From Klebsiella oxytoca (lineage in GTDB: Bacteria; Pseudomonadota; Gammaproteobacteria; Enterobacterales; Enterobacteriaceae): a stretch of 64,000 bases of DNA. The stretch spans positions 2,108,001-2,172,000 of the forward strand of contig NZ_CP046115.1 of the NCBI RefSeq assembly GCF_009707385.1. Reading direction: 5' to 3'. The number at the start of each line of letters is the position of its first letter. The stretch's first letter is position 1. Shown here piece by piece: positions 9,286 through 17,509 of the stretch. The notes under the pieces are model-generated. The model worked only from the letters and a program-made list of their open reading frames with translations, had not been told where the DNA came from and did not search any database. The position numbers and the translations under genes were made by a program.

Positions 9286-9424
9286 TATACCCGTCATACT
9301 TCAAGTTGCAGGAGCGTTGGCTGTGTCACCTGGCTCATCCATGAGCCTCGCCCCTACGGGGCCAGCGCTAGCGCTGTTCAAGTCACAAGTCCCCCATCCT
9401 GCAACCCGGATTATCCAGGGTATA
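9286..9424. repeat. Intergenic palindromic repeat between frwB and pflD
   Basis: A 139-bp element with inverted ends TATACCC and GGGTATA and an internal GCGCTAGCGC palindrome. Near the ends it reads CCGTCATACTTCAAGTTGCA and GTTGCAACCCGGATTATC-like sequence. It resembles a repeat I recall from other enterobacterial intergenic regions. It lies inside the frw-pfl operon, so it must be transcribed and could separate the PTS and enzyme messages. Confidence 0.5.
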
Positions 9425-9425
9425 T

Positions 9426-9746
9426 TCAGGCATTCTGAGAAAGGTGGCTGTCGATTTTGTTCATAATGGCTTCAGCGCGCTTCACGGCATCGCTGATATT
9501 GACGCGCACGATAGTTTTTCCGGCAAAACGCTCTTCGAATTTGATGCCGATATCCTTTGTCAGGATTACCATGTCGGCGCTGGCGACGTCTTCCGCCGTC
9601 AGTTCGTTCTCAATGCCGATAGAACCCTGGGTCTCGACTTTAACCTGCCAGCCCTTGGCTTTAGCGGCGCTTTCCAGTGATTCGGCGGCCATATAGGTGT
9701 GGGCAACACCAGACGGACAAGCGGTAACGGCGATAATTTTAGTCAT
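9426..9746 (-). CDS. frwB: Fructose-type PTS enzyme IIB, FrwB
   Basis: A 106-residue PTS IIB protein. Its phosphocysteine is in VTACPSGVAHTYMAAESLE (residue about 11), followed by VETQGSIGIENELTAEDV. It should take phosphate from the IIA part of FrwA and pass it to the sugar bound by FrwC. It starts 20 bases after the frwC stop and is co-transcribed with it. Length and sequence agree with E. coli FrwB as I recall it. Confidence 0.92.
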   Translation of the reverse strand: MTKIIAVTACPSGVAHTYMAAESLESAAKAKGWQVKVETQGSIGIENELTAEDVASADMVILTKDIGIKFEERFAGKTIVRVNISDAVKRAEAIMNKIDSHLSQNA

Positions 9747-9766
9747 ACAATATTCCTTCCAGCGTT

Positions 9767-10843
9767 TCAGTTAATTTCGAAATCAAGATCCATTTCGTCA
9801 TCGGCTTTAGCGTCTGACGTTTTCTTTTTCGCAAGGGCTTTGAGCAGGATGACGCAGGCGGCGCTGACGATGGCGCCTACCGCCAGTCCGGCAATAAATC
9901 CGCCTTTACCTTCGACTACCGGCAGGACGATCAGTCCGCCCCATCCGGCGTAGCACTGGGCGCCAAGCAGCGCGGCGGTTACGCAGCCGGCAGCGGCGCC
10001 AATCATGTTGGCGGGGATAACGCGCAGCGGGTCGGCGGCGGCGAAGGGAATAGCGCCTTCGGTAACACCAACGCATCCCATTACCAGCGCGGCTTTACCG
10101 GTTTCGCGCTCTTCAGCGGAGAAGTATTTACGTCCAATCAGCGTTGCCAGACCCATACCCAGCGGCGGTACGGCGATACCTACGGCGGCGATGGCAACCA
10201 CGGTGTAAACCCCCTGGGAGACGCAAATCAACATGAAGGCGTAGGCGACTTTGTTCACCGGACCGCCCATGTCGAAAGCCAGCATCAGGCCCATAATGAT
10301 GGCGAGGATAATGATGCTGCCTTCCTGCATTCCCTGCAGCCAGCTGGTCAGGTTGGTAGTCAGGGCGCCAATAGGCTCACCGAGGCCCCACATCATGATC
10401 CCGGCGGTGATAAAGGTGCCGATAATCGGGATAACGAAGATAGGCATCACCGAGCGCAGCACCTTGTGTACCGGGATTTTTTTCAGGTAGTAGACCACCA
10501 GACCGCCAATAAGACCGGCAATCAGCGCGCCGAAGAAACCGGCGCCGAAGCTATTGCCGACCCAGGCGCCTATCGCGCAGGGGGCCAGCGCAGCGCGGTC
10601 AGAGATGGAGTAACCGATATAGGCTGCCAGAAACGGCACCATCAACGTCAGACCAGCCACGCCGATGTCGAACAGTTTCTTCAGATTAGGATCCGTGGCA
10701 ACATCGGGCACCGCGCCCTTGCCGTACAACATGACGGAGACTGCCAGTAAGATCCCACCGGACACGACAAAAGGGATCATGTGTGAAACCCCGGTCATGA
10801 GGTGCTGGCGTGTATTTTTTAATATTTGCACCAGTTCGTTCAT
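9767..10843 (-). CDS. frwC: Fructose-type PTS enzyme IIC permease, FrwC
   Basis: A 358-residue inner-membrane PTS permease with about nine to ten membrane segments. Fructose-family IIC blocks are visible: DMGGPVNKVAYAFML (about residues 190-205) and GVTEGAIPFAAADPLRVIP (about 258-276). A charged cytoplasmic tail (KKKTSDAKADDEMDLD) ends it. It is the first gene of the operon that continues into frwB, pflD, pflC and frwD, divergent from frwA. The transported sugar is not known for this family. Confidence 0.9.
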   Translation of the reverse strand: MNELVQILKNTRQHLMTGVSHMIPFVVSGGILLAVSVMLYGKGAVPDVATDPNLKKLFDIGVAGLTLMVPFLAAYIGYSISDRAALAPCAIGAWVGNSFGAGFFGALIAGLIGGLVVYYLKKIPVHKVLRSVMPIFVIPIIGTFITAGIMMWGLGEPIGALTTNLTSWLQGMQEGSIIILAIIMGLMLAFDMGGPVNKVAYAFMLICVSQGVYTVVAIAAVGIAVPPLGMGLATLIGRKYFSAEERETGKAALVMGCVGVTEGAIPFAAADPLRVIPANMIGAAAGCVTAALLGAQCYAGWGGLIVLPVVEGKGGFIAGLAVGAIVSAACVILLKALAKKKTSDAKADDEMDLDFEIN

Positions 10844-11151
10844 CTTTATTCTCCTGAGCGCTGTGTGGCCCGTGACTGAGTTGATGTCTCAACATTAGAA
10901 AAAGGGCGGCGCATAAAATAGTAGAGAAAAAGTGCATTTACTGGATATTTGTAAGGTGAGGGGAAAATTGGGATCCACCTCAAATCTTAGTGTTTATGGG
11001 TTTTTTAACCATCTGCGAGGCTATTTGTGACCGTGAGCATAAAAAAGATGCTCGCATACAATTATCCAGTAATTACCACATTTATCGTGTAGTGGCGGGG
11101 GAATTCTTTCTTTACCTTTTGGATAAATACGCATTATTCAGGAGGAAGGCG
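10844..11151. other. frwC-frwA divergent control region
   Basis: About 308 bp separate the two start codons. The clearest element is the inverted repeat GAGCAT - seven bases - ATGCTC at 11035-11053, preceded by TTTGTGACCGTGAGCATA, which is only half of a CRP site. An AGGAGGAAG ribosome binding site at 11140-11148 fixes the frwA start. I could not assign -35/-10 pairs with confidence on either strand. Confidence 0.4.
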
Positions 11152-13653
11152 ATGGCTCTGGTAATTGAATTTGTATGTGATTTGCCCAATGGCGTACATG
11201 CGCGTCCGGCAAGCCTGGTAGAGACGTTATGCAATACTTTTTCGTCTTCGGTCGAATGGTTAAACACCCGCACGGAAGGGCGAGGGAATGCGAAAAGCGC
11301 GCTGGCGATTATCGGCACCAACACAATCAAGGGAGACAGCTGCCGGCTGATTATCAGCGGTCAGGACGAACAGCAGGCGTTTGAGGCGCTGTCGGCGTTC
11401 ATTACCGATGAGTTCCCGCACTGCGATGCGCCGCTGCCGACGGTGGAACAAATGGACGTTCAGCCGGTTCCCGAATCCCTCTCACGCCTCAATCCTACTC
11501 TGTTTCTCGCCTTACCGGTGTGTGCCGGAAGCGCCGGCGGCAGGCTCACCCATCTTAAGTCTCTGGACCTGCGCGATTTAGGCGAGCTGCCTGCCGCGGG
11601 GGCCATCGAACAGGAACAGGCTGCGCTGGACAGAGGCTTGACGCTGCTGGTGAAAAATATTGAGTTTCGCCTGCTGGATAACGACGGTACCGCCAGCGCT
11701 ATCCTTGAAGCGCATCGTTCGCTGGCTACCGACGCCTCGCTGCGCCAGCACCTGCTGGGAGGGCTGCTGACCGGCCTGAGCTGCGCCGAAGCGGTCGTTG
11801 CCACCGGGGAGCATTTTTGCGCCCAGTTCAGCGCTTCCGGCAACAGCTATTTGCAGGAGCGCGTGCTGGACGTCCGTGACGTCTGCTTCCAGCTGCTGCA
11901 GCATATCTACGGCGAGTCGCGCTTTCCGGCTCCGGGTAAGCTGACGGAGGAGTCAATCTGCCTCGCCGATGAGCTCACCCCCAGCCAGTTCCTTGAACTG
12001 GATAAAACCCTGCTTAAAGGCTTGCTGCTGCGCAGCGGGGGGACCACGTCACACACGGTGATCCTCGCGCGCTCGTTCAATATTCCCACCCTCGTGGGCG
12101 TCGATATGGAGGCGCTGCTGCCGTGGGTTGACCAGCGGGTACAGATCGACGGTAACGCCGGGCTGGTAGTGGTCAAGCCCGACGAAGCGGTAGCGCGTTA
12201 CTATCAGCAGGAAGCCTGGGTTCAGGCGCAGATCCGCAGCCAGCAGCAGGCGTGGCTGGATAAAGAGGGGCGTACGGAAGACGGTATTCGTCTCGAAGTG
12301 GCGGCGAACATTGCCCATTCGGTCGAGGCTACGGCGGCGTTTAACAACGGCGCGCAGTCGGTAGGCTTGTTCCGCACCGAGATGCTCTATATGGACAGGC
12401 CCAGCGCGCCGTCGGAAAATGAGCTTTACAATATCTTCTGCCAGGCGCTGGAGCCTGCCAACGGGCGCAGCATTATCATCCGCACCATGGATATCGGCGG
12501 CGATAAGCCGGTGGCTTACCTCAACATCCCGGCGGAGAACAACCCGTTCCTTGGCTACCGGGCGGTACGTATTTATGAAGAGTATCAGGCGCTGTTCCGC
12601 ACCCAGCTGCGGGCGATTCTGCGCGCTTCCGCGCATGGCGCGCTGAAAATTATGATCCCGATGATCTCCTCGATGGAGGAGATTCTGTGGGTGAAAGAGC
12701 AGCTGGCGGATGCCAAACAGTCGCTGCGCAGCGAACATATTCCGTTTGATGAAAAGATCCCGCTGGGCATTATGCTTGAGGTGCCGTCGGTGATGTTTAT
12801 CATCGACCAGTGCTGCGAAGAGATTGATTTCTTTAGCATCGGCAGTAATGACCTGACCCAGTATCTGCTGGCGGTGGATCGCGATAACGCCAAGGTGACG
12901 CGCCACTATAACAGCCTCAATCCGGCATTCTTACGGGCGCTGGATTACGCGGTTCAGGCGGTGCATCGTCAGGGGAAATGGATTGGCCTGTGCGGCGAGC
13001 TGGGGGCTAAAGGTTCGGTGCTGCCGCTGCTGGTGGGGCTGGGGCTGGATGAGCTGAGCATGAGCGCGCCGTCGATCCCGGCGACCAAAGCGCGTCTGGC
13101 GCAGCTTGATAGCCGGGCCTGCCGTCAGCTGCTTAATCAGGCGATGCAGTGCCGGACATCATTAGAGGTGGAACATCTGCTGGCCCAGTTCCGCATGACC
13201 CAGCAGGACGCGCCGCTGATTACTCCGCAGTGCATTACGCTGAACAGCGACTGGCGTAGCAAAGAGGAGGTCATTAAGGGCATGACTGATAATCTGCTGC
13301 TGGCCGGGCGCTGCCGCTATCCGCGTAAGCTGGAAGCCGATCTGTGGGCCCGCGAAGCGGTGTTCTCCACCGGTTTAGGGTTTAGCTTCGCCATTCCGCA
13401 CAGTAAATCGGAGCATATCGAGCAGTCGACCATCAGCGTCGCCCGTCTGGCGCAGCCGGTAGCCTGGGGTGACGACGAGGCGCAGTTTGTGATTATGCTG
13501 ACTCTGAACAAACATTCGGCGGGCGATCAGCATATGCGTATTTTCTCGCGGCTGGCGCGGCGCATTATGCATGAGGAGTTCCGGCAATCGCTGGTGACCG
13601 CGGAGAGCAGTGAGGCGATCGCGACGCTGCTGCAGCGCGAGCTGGAGCTGTAG
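11152..13653 (+). CDS. frwA: Multiphosphoryl transfer protein FrwA (HPr-EI-EIIA fusion)
   Basis: An 833-residue PTS fusion (E. coli ptsA/frwA). Residues 1-90 are an HPr domain with phospho-His16 in LPNGVHARPAS. Residues about 110-680 are an enzyme I domain with phospho-His301 in GGTTSHTVILAR and PEP-binding blocks LFRTEMLYMD and GSNDLTQYLLAVDRDN. Residues about 690-833 are a fructose-type IIA with phospho-His750 in FAIPHSKSEH. One polypeptide can therefore carry phosphate from PEP to FrwB/FrwD. The ATG at 11152 has a strong AGGAGG site; an in-frame extension to 10990 is not supported. In E. coli fsaB and gldA follow; they are absent here. Confidence 0.92.
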   Translation: MALVIEFVCDLPNGVHARPASLVETLCNTFSSSVEWLNTRTEGRGNAKSALAIIGTNTIKGDSCRLIISGQDEQQAFEALSAFITDEFPHCDAPLPTVEQMDVQPVPESLSRLNPTLFLALPVCAGSAGGRLTHLKSLDLRDLGELPAAGAIEQEQAALDRGLTLLVKNIEFRLLDNDGTASAILEAHRSLATDASLRQHLLGGLLTGLSCAEAVVATGEHFCAQFSASGNSYLQERVLDVRDVCFQLLQHIYGESRFPAPGKLTEESICLADELTPSQFLELDKTLLKGLLLRSGGTTSHTVILARSFNIPTLVGVDMEALLPWVDQRVQIDGNAGLVVVKPDEAVARYYQQEAWVQAQIRSQQQAWLDKEGRTEDGIRLEVAANIAHSVEATAAFNNGAQSVGLFRTEMLYMDRPSAPSENELYNIFCQALEPANGRSIIIRTMDIGGDKPVAYLNIPAENNPFLGYRAVRIYEEYQALFRTQLRAILRASAHGALKIMIPMISSMEEILWVKEQLADAKQSLRSEHIPFDEKIPLGIMLEVPSVMFIIDQCCEEIDFFSIGSNDLTQYLLAVDRDNAKVTRHYNSLNPAFLRALDYAVQAVHRQGKWIGLCGELGAKGSVLPLLVGLGLDELSMSAPSIPATKARLAQLDSRACRQLLNQAMQCRTSLEVEHLLAQFRMTQQDAPLITPQCITLNSDWRSKEEVIKGMTDNLLLAGRCRYPRKLEADLWAREAVFSTGLGFSFAIPHSKSEHIEQSTISVARLAQPVAWGDDEAQFVIMLTLNKHSAGDQHMRIFSRLARRIMHEEFRQSLVTAESSEAIATLLQRELEL

Positions 13654-14084
13654 TTCGAGCCGGAGAATCTCCCCGGTTGCGCTGCGCTTACCGGGGCTAC
13701 GGGTTTCCAGCCGTCTGCGGGGCGGTGTTCGTGCAGCTACGATATGCCTCTGAAACGACGTGATATACAGCGATGCCCTGGCCCCCGCTGAAATCGGCGA
13801 GCCGGAGGACCGAAGACAAGGTCTGGCCGCCAGGGATGGCGGCCAGAGGCGAATCGAGACAGTGATGTCGAGTTGAGCCGACCGCAGGCTGAGGACCGGG
13901 AGGTGAGCGCAGTGCGCAGCACCGATTTCTATGCGGGACCGCGGGGATTGTAAAGGGGGAGACGGTTTTCTCCCCCTTTACCCGTTCACGTACCACGGTA
14001 AGACATTTTCTGCGGGATAATAGTGAACGGAACCCCTACCACACCGTCCCGGAGGCGGCGCTTACACGCCTGTCCGGGCGACTT
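13654..14084. other. Structured gene-free region between frwA and dmlA
   Basis: A 431-bp gap rich in hairpins. A REP-like palindrome (CCCCGG...CCGGGG) is at 13671-13703. A perfect ten-base stem (TCTGGCCGCC, loop AGGGAT) is at 13822-13847, GGTGAGCGCA/TGCGCAGCACC pairing is near 13890-13912, and a perfect 13-base stem is at 13950-13981. Two overlapping minus-strand frames of 99 and 61 codons run through it, but they share the palindromes and have no ribosome binding site, so I do not call them genes. A structured RNA or a mosaic repeat is possible. Confidence 0.45.
13950..13981. terminator. Perfect 13-bp hairpin, possible bidirectional terminator
   Basis: GTAAAGGGGGAGA pairs without mismatch with TCTCCCCCTTTAC around a six-base loop (CGGTTT). 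No long T-run follows on either strand, so intrinsic termination is uncertain. It lies between the convergent frwA and dmlA genes. Confidence 0.45.
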
Positions 14085-15170
14085 TTATCCGGCAATAGCC
14101 TGACAAATCGCTTCGCCCACCTGCTGGGTGGAGGCGGAGCCTTTCATATCCGGCGTCTTTGGCCCGCTGGCGATGGTCTGCTCAATCGCCGCCAGGATAC
14201 CGTCATGGGCGGCCTGATAGCGCGCATCCCCATTGCCGAGGAAATCGAGCATCATCGCGCCGGCCCAGATGGTAGCAATCGGGTTGGCAATATTTTTGCC
14301 GTAGATATCCGGCGCCGAACCGTGTACCGCTTCAAACAGCGACGGGAAGGTGCGATCCGGGTTGAGGTTTGCTGACGGAGCAATGCCGATGGTGCCGGTA
14401 CAGGCCGGGCCGAGGTCGGAGAGGATATCGCCGAACAGATTGGAGCCGACCACCACGTCAAAACGCTCCGGCTGCAGCACAAAACGGGCGCACAGAATAT
14501 CTATATGCTGCTTATCCCATTTCACTTCCGGATAGTGCTGCGCCATCGCTTCGACGCGCTGATCCCAGAAAGGCATACTGATGGCGAGGCCGTTGGATTT
14601 GGTCGCTGAAGTTAACGTTTTGCGCGGGCGGCTTTGCGCCAGCTCAAAGGCGTAGCGCAGGATGCGGTCCACGCCGCGGCGGGTAAACACCGACTCCTGA
14701 ATCACCACTTCATGTTCGGTTCCCGGATTCACATGGCCGCCAATGGCGGAATACTCCCCTTCGGTGTTTTCTCGCACCACGTAGAAATCGATATCGCCGG
14801 GCTGTTTACCCGCCAGCGGGCAGGGGACGCCGGGGAACAGGCGCACCGGGCGCAGGTTAACGTACTGGTCGAACTCGCGGCGGAACTTCAGCAGCGAATC
14901 CCATAGGGAGATATGATCCGGGACGATATCCGGCCAGCCGACCGCGCCGAAGTAGATGGCGTCAAATTCTTTCAGCTGCGCGTGCCAGTCGTCGGGCATC
15001 ATTTTGCCGTACCGGGCGTAGTAATCGCAGCTGGCCCATTCGAAATGCTCGAAGCTTAACGCCAGTTCCCAGCGTTCGGCGGCGGCCTGCAGTACGCGAA
15101 TGCCTTCAGGCAGCACCTCTTTTCCGATGCCATCCCCGGGGATGGCGGCAATACGTAAGGTTTTATTCAT
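14085..15170 (-). CDS. dmlA: D-malate dehydrogenase (decarboxylating)
   Basis: A 361-residue NAD-dependent beta-decarboxylating dehydrogenase of the isocitrate/isopropylmalate family that oxidises D-malate to pyruvate and CO2. Seen are the N-terminal IPGDGIGKEVLPE, the substrate-arginine region NLRPVRLFPG, the catalytic Tyr in VVRENTEGEYSAIGG, the metal-binding acids in NLFGDILSDLGPACTG and the NAD-binding EAVHGSAPDIYGKNIANP. The sequence follows E. coli DmlA (YeaU) nearly throughout. It is divergent from dmlR, the pairing known in E. coli; tartrate dehydrogenase is the family alternative. Confidence 0.92.
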   Translation of the reverse strand: MNKTLRIAAIPGDGIGKEVLPEGIRVLQAAAERWELALSFEHFEWASCDYYARYGKMMPDDWHAQLKEFDAIYFGAVGWPDIVPDHISLWDSLLKFRREFDQYVNLRPVRLFPGVPCPLAGKQPGDIDFYVVRENTEGEYSAIGGHVNPGTEHEVVIQESVFTRRGVDRILRYAFELAQSRPRKTLTSATKSNGLAISMPFWDQRVEAMAQHYPEVKWDKQHIDILCARFVLQPERFDVVVGSNLFGDILSDLGPACTGTIGIAPSANLNPDRTFPSLFEAVHGSAPDIYGKNIANPIATIWAGAMMLDFLGNGDARYQAAHDGILAAIEQTIASGPKTPDMKGSASTQQVGEAICQAIAG

Positions 15171-15273
15171 CGTTGTTCTCAGTTTGAGGTAAGGAAAATT
15201 GACTTACTCTCTATCCTATAATTGACTGATTCATAATTAATCCCGTCAACTGGTGAAACATAAAACACGAATC

Positions 15274-16230
15274 ATGAATAATCTGCCGCTGCTGAATGAC
15301 TTACGCGTCTTTATGCTGGTCGCCCGCCGCGCCGGTTTTGCCGCCGCTGCGCAAGAGCTCGGGGTTTCCCCGGCTTTTGTCAGCAAGCGCGTGTTGTTGC
15401 TGGAACAAACCCTTAGCGTCCAGCTGCTGCACCGTACCACCCGACGGGTGACAATCACTGAAGAGGGCGAGCGCATCTACGAGTGGGGGCAGCGCATTTT
15501 GCAGGATGTCGACCAGATGATGGATGAGCTCTCCGATGTGCGCCAGGTGGCACAGGGAACGCTGCGGATAATCAGCAGCTTTGGCTTTGGCCGCCGGATT
15601 GTCGCACCGGCGCTCTCCGAGCTGGCTCGTCAATACCCGCAGCTGGAGATCCGTTTTGACGTAGCTGACAGGCTGGTAGATTTAGCCAATGAAGGGGTCG
15701 ATCTGGATATTCGCGTCGGCGATGACATCGCTCCTAACCTGATTGCCCGCCAGCTTGCTAACAACCATCGAATTCTCTGCGCCTCGCCGGAGTTTGTGGC
15801 TCGATATTCGCGACCAAAGCAGCTTAGCGATCTTGCCGCGCTGCCGTGTCTGGTGATCAAAGAGCGCGACCGGCCTTTTGGCGTCTGGCAGCTGCGCGAC
15901 AAAGAGGGCGAGCACGCTATTAAGGTCACCGGACCGCTGTCGTCTAACCACGGCGAAATTGTTCATCAATGGTGTCTGGACGGGCAGGGGATTGCGCTGC
16001 GCTCGTGGTGGGACGTCAGTGAAAATATCGCCAGCGGCAATCTGCTGCATCTGCTGCCGGAGTACTATCAGCCTGCCAATATCTGGGCGGTATACGTGTC
16101 GCGGCTGGCGACCTCGGCAAAAATTCGTACTACCGTGGAGTTTTTACGCCACTACTTCCGTCAGCGCTTTCCGCAGCAGTACGGCGAGGCAAAATTGCCG
16201 ACGGCGGGCGCCGTCGGCCGGGGGGATTAA
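15274..16230 (+). CDS. dmlR: LysR-type activator of D-malate use
   Basis: A 318-residue LysR regulator. The N-terminal winged helix is LRVFMLVARRAGFAAAAQEL (about residues 8-27), and the effector domain runs from about 90 to 300 with SSFGFGRRIVAP and HQWCLDGQGIALRSWWDV. It matches E. coli DmlR, which activates dmlA when D-malate is present. ATG 15274 (MNNLPLLNDLRVF) is chosen; an in-frame GTG at 15253 would add seven residues, and neither has a good ribosome binding site. Its stop overlaps the end of puuB by four bases, tail to tail. Confidence 0.9.
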   Translation: MNNLPLLNDLRVFMLVARRAGFAAAAQELGVSPAFVSKRVLLLEQTLSVQLLHRTTRRVTITEEGERIYEWGQRILQDVDQMMDELSDVRQVAQGTLRIISSFGFGRRIVAPALSELARQYPQLEIRFDVADRLVDLANEGVDLDIRVGDDIAPNLIARQLANNHRILCASPEFVARYSRPKQLSDLAALPCLVIKERDRPFGVWQLRDKEGEHAIKVTGPLSSNHGEIVHQWCLDGQGIALRSWWDVSENIASGNLLHLLPEYYQPANIWAVYVSRLATSAKIRTTVEFLRHYFRQRFPQQYGEAKLPTAGAVGRGD

Positions 16231-17507
16231 ACGCCGAGCCTGTCGCGCAGGCTGTAGTAGGCCGCGCCCATGGCGGTAAATGGAATGCGCAGGCTGCGCC
16301 CGCCGGGGAACGGATAGTGCGGCAGCTTCGCAAAGGCGTCGAAGCGTTCGGCGTCGCCGCGCAGCAGCTCCGAAATCAGCCGTCCGGCGAGGTGGGTACA
16401 GGTAACGCCGTGGCCGCTGTAGCCCTGCATATAATAGATATTGTTATCGAGGCGGCCAAACTGCGGCATCCTTGAGAGGGTCAGCAGGAAGTTGCCTGTC
16501 CAGCGATAGTCGATTTTCACCCCCTGCAGCTGCGGGAAGGTTTTCAGCAGCTTCGGCATAATCAGTCGCTCAACGTCGTCCGGATCGCGCGCGCCGTAAA
16601 CCACGCCGCCGCCGTACAGCAGGCGGTTATCGGCGGTCAGGCGGTAGTAATCCAGCAGATAGTTACAATCTTCCACGCAGTAGTTTTTCGGGATCAGCGA
16701 GCGCGCCAGATCTTCGGACAGCGGCGCGGTGGTCACCACCTGGGTGCCGCAGGGCATGCTGCGCTTCGCCAGCTCCGGCTCGAGTTTATCACCGAGATAG
16801 GCGTTACCGGCGACGATGATGTAGCGGGCGGTCACCTGTCCGCGTTCGGTGGTCACCACCGCCGGGCTGGTGTGCTGAATGCAGGTGACCGGTGATTGCT
16901 CGTACACCCGGCCGCCGTTCAGACGAATGGCGTCCGCTTCGCCAATCGCCAGATTCAGCGGATGGATATGGCCGCCGCTGTGGTCCAGCAGGGCGCCGGT
17001 GTAGCGGTCGCTGTCAACTTCGCGCCGAATGGCGCTGGCATCCAGCAGCTCCAGCTGAGTATTGCCGTAGCGCTCCCAGTTGGCTTTCTGCTCTTCCAGG
17101 GTTTCCAGCTGCTTGTGATTCATCGCGACAAACAGCCCGCCGGGGCGATAGTCGCAGGCAATCTGATAGCGCTGGATGCGCTCGCGAATAATATCGCCGC
17201 CTTCAAACATCATGCTGCCGAGCATCCTGGCCGCATCCGGTCCGTAGGTTTTCTCGATAACGTCGATATCGCGGCTGTAGGAGTTAACTAACTGGCCGCC
17301 GTTGCGTCCGCTGGCGCCGAAGCCGATGCGCGCGCTTTCCAGCAGCACCACATCGTAGCCCATCTCGGCCAGATGCAGCGCCGAAGAGAGGCCGGTATAG
17401 CCGCCGCCGACGACGCAGACGTCGCAGCTGATCGATTCGTCCAGCGCCGGGAACGGTTCATAGCGGTTGGCGCTGGCGGCGTAATAGCTGGTGGTATGTT
17501 CGGTCAT
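16227..17507 (-). CDS. puuB: Gamma-glutamylputrescine oxidase
   Basis: A 426-residue FAD oxidase of the DAO family that oxidises gamma-glutamylputrescine to the aldehyde with release of ammonia and H2O2. The dinucleotide fold is CVVGGGYTGLSSALHL (about residues 30-45), followed by GFGASGRNGGQLVNSYS and the C-terminal YYMQGYSGHGVTCTHLAGR flavin-binding block. It is the last gene of the puuD-puuR-puuC-puuB unit, two bases after puuC. In E. coli puuE follows; here the gene meets dmlR tail to tail instead. Confidence 0.93.
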   Translation of the reverse strand: MTEHTTSYYAASANRYEPFPALDESISCDVCVVGGGYTGLSSALHLAEMGYDVVLLESARIGFGASGRNGGQLVNSYSRDIDVIEKTYGPDAARMLGSMMFEGGDIIRERIQRYQIACDYRPGGLFVAMNHKQLETLEEQKANWERYGNTQLELLDASAIRREVDSDRYTGALLDHSGGHIHPLNLAIGEADAIRLNGGRVYEQSPVTCIQHTSPAVVTTERGQVTARYIIVAGNAYLGDKLEPELAKRSMPCGTQVVTTAPLSEDLARSLIPKNYCVEDCNYLLDYYRLTADNRLLYGGGVVYGARDPDDVERLIMPKLLKTFPQLQGVKIDYRWTGNFLLTLSRMPQFGRLDNNIYYMQGYSGHGVTCTHLAGRLISELLRGDAERFDAFAKLPHYPFPGGRSLRIPFTAMGAAYYSLRDRLGV

Positions 17508-17509
17508 GA

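Noticed and set aside
11026..11041. CRP site before frwA (TGTGACCGTGAGCATA)
   Set aside because: Only the left half matches; the right half has few consensus bases.
13697..13996. 99-codon minus-strand frame between frwA and dmlA
   Set aside because: It runs through strong palindromes, has no RBS and a composition set by the repeats.
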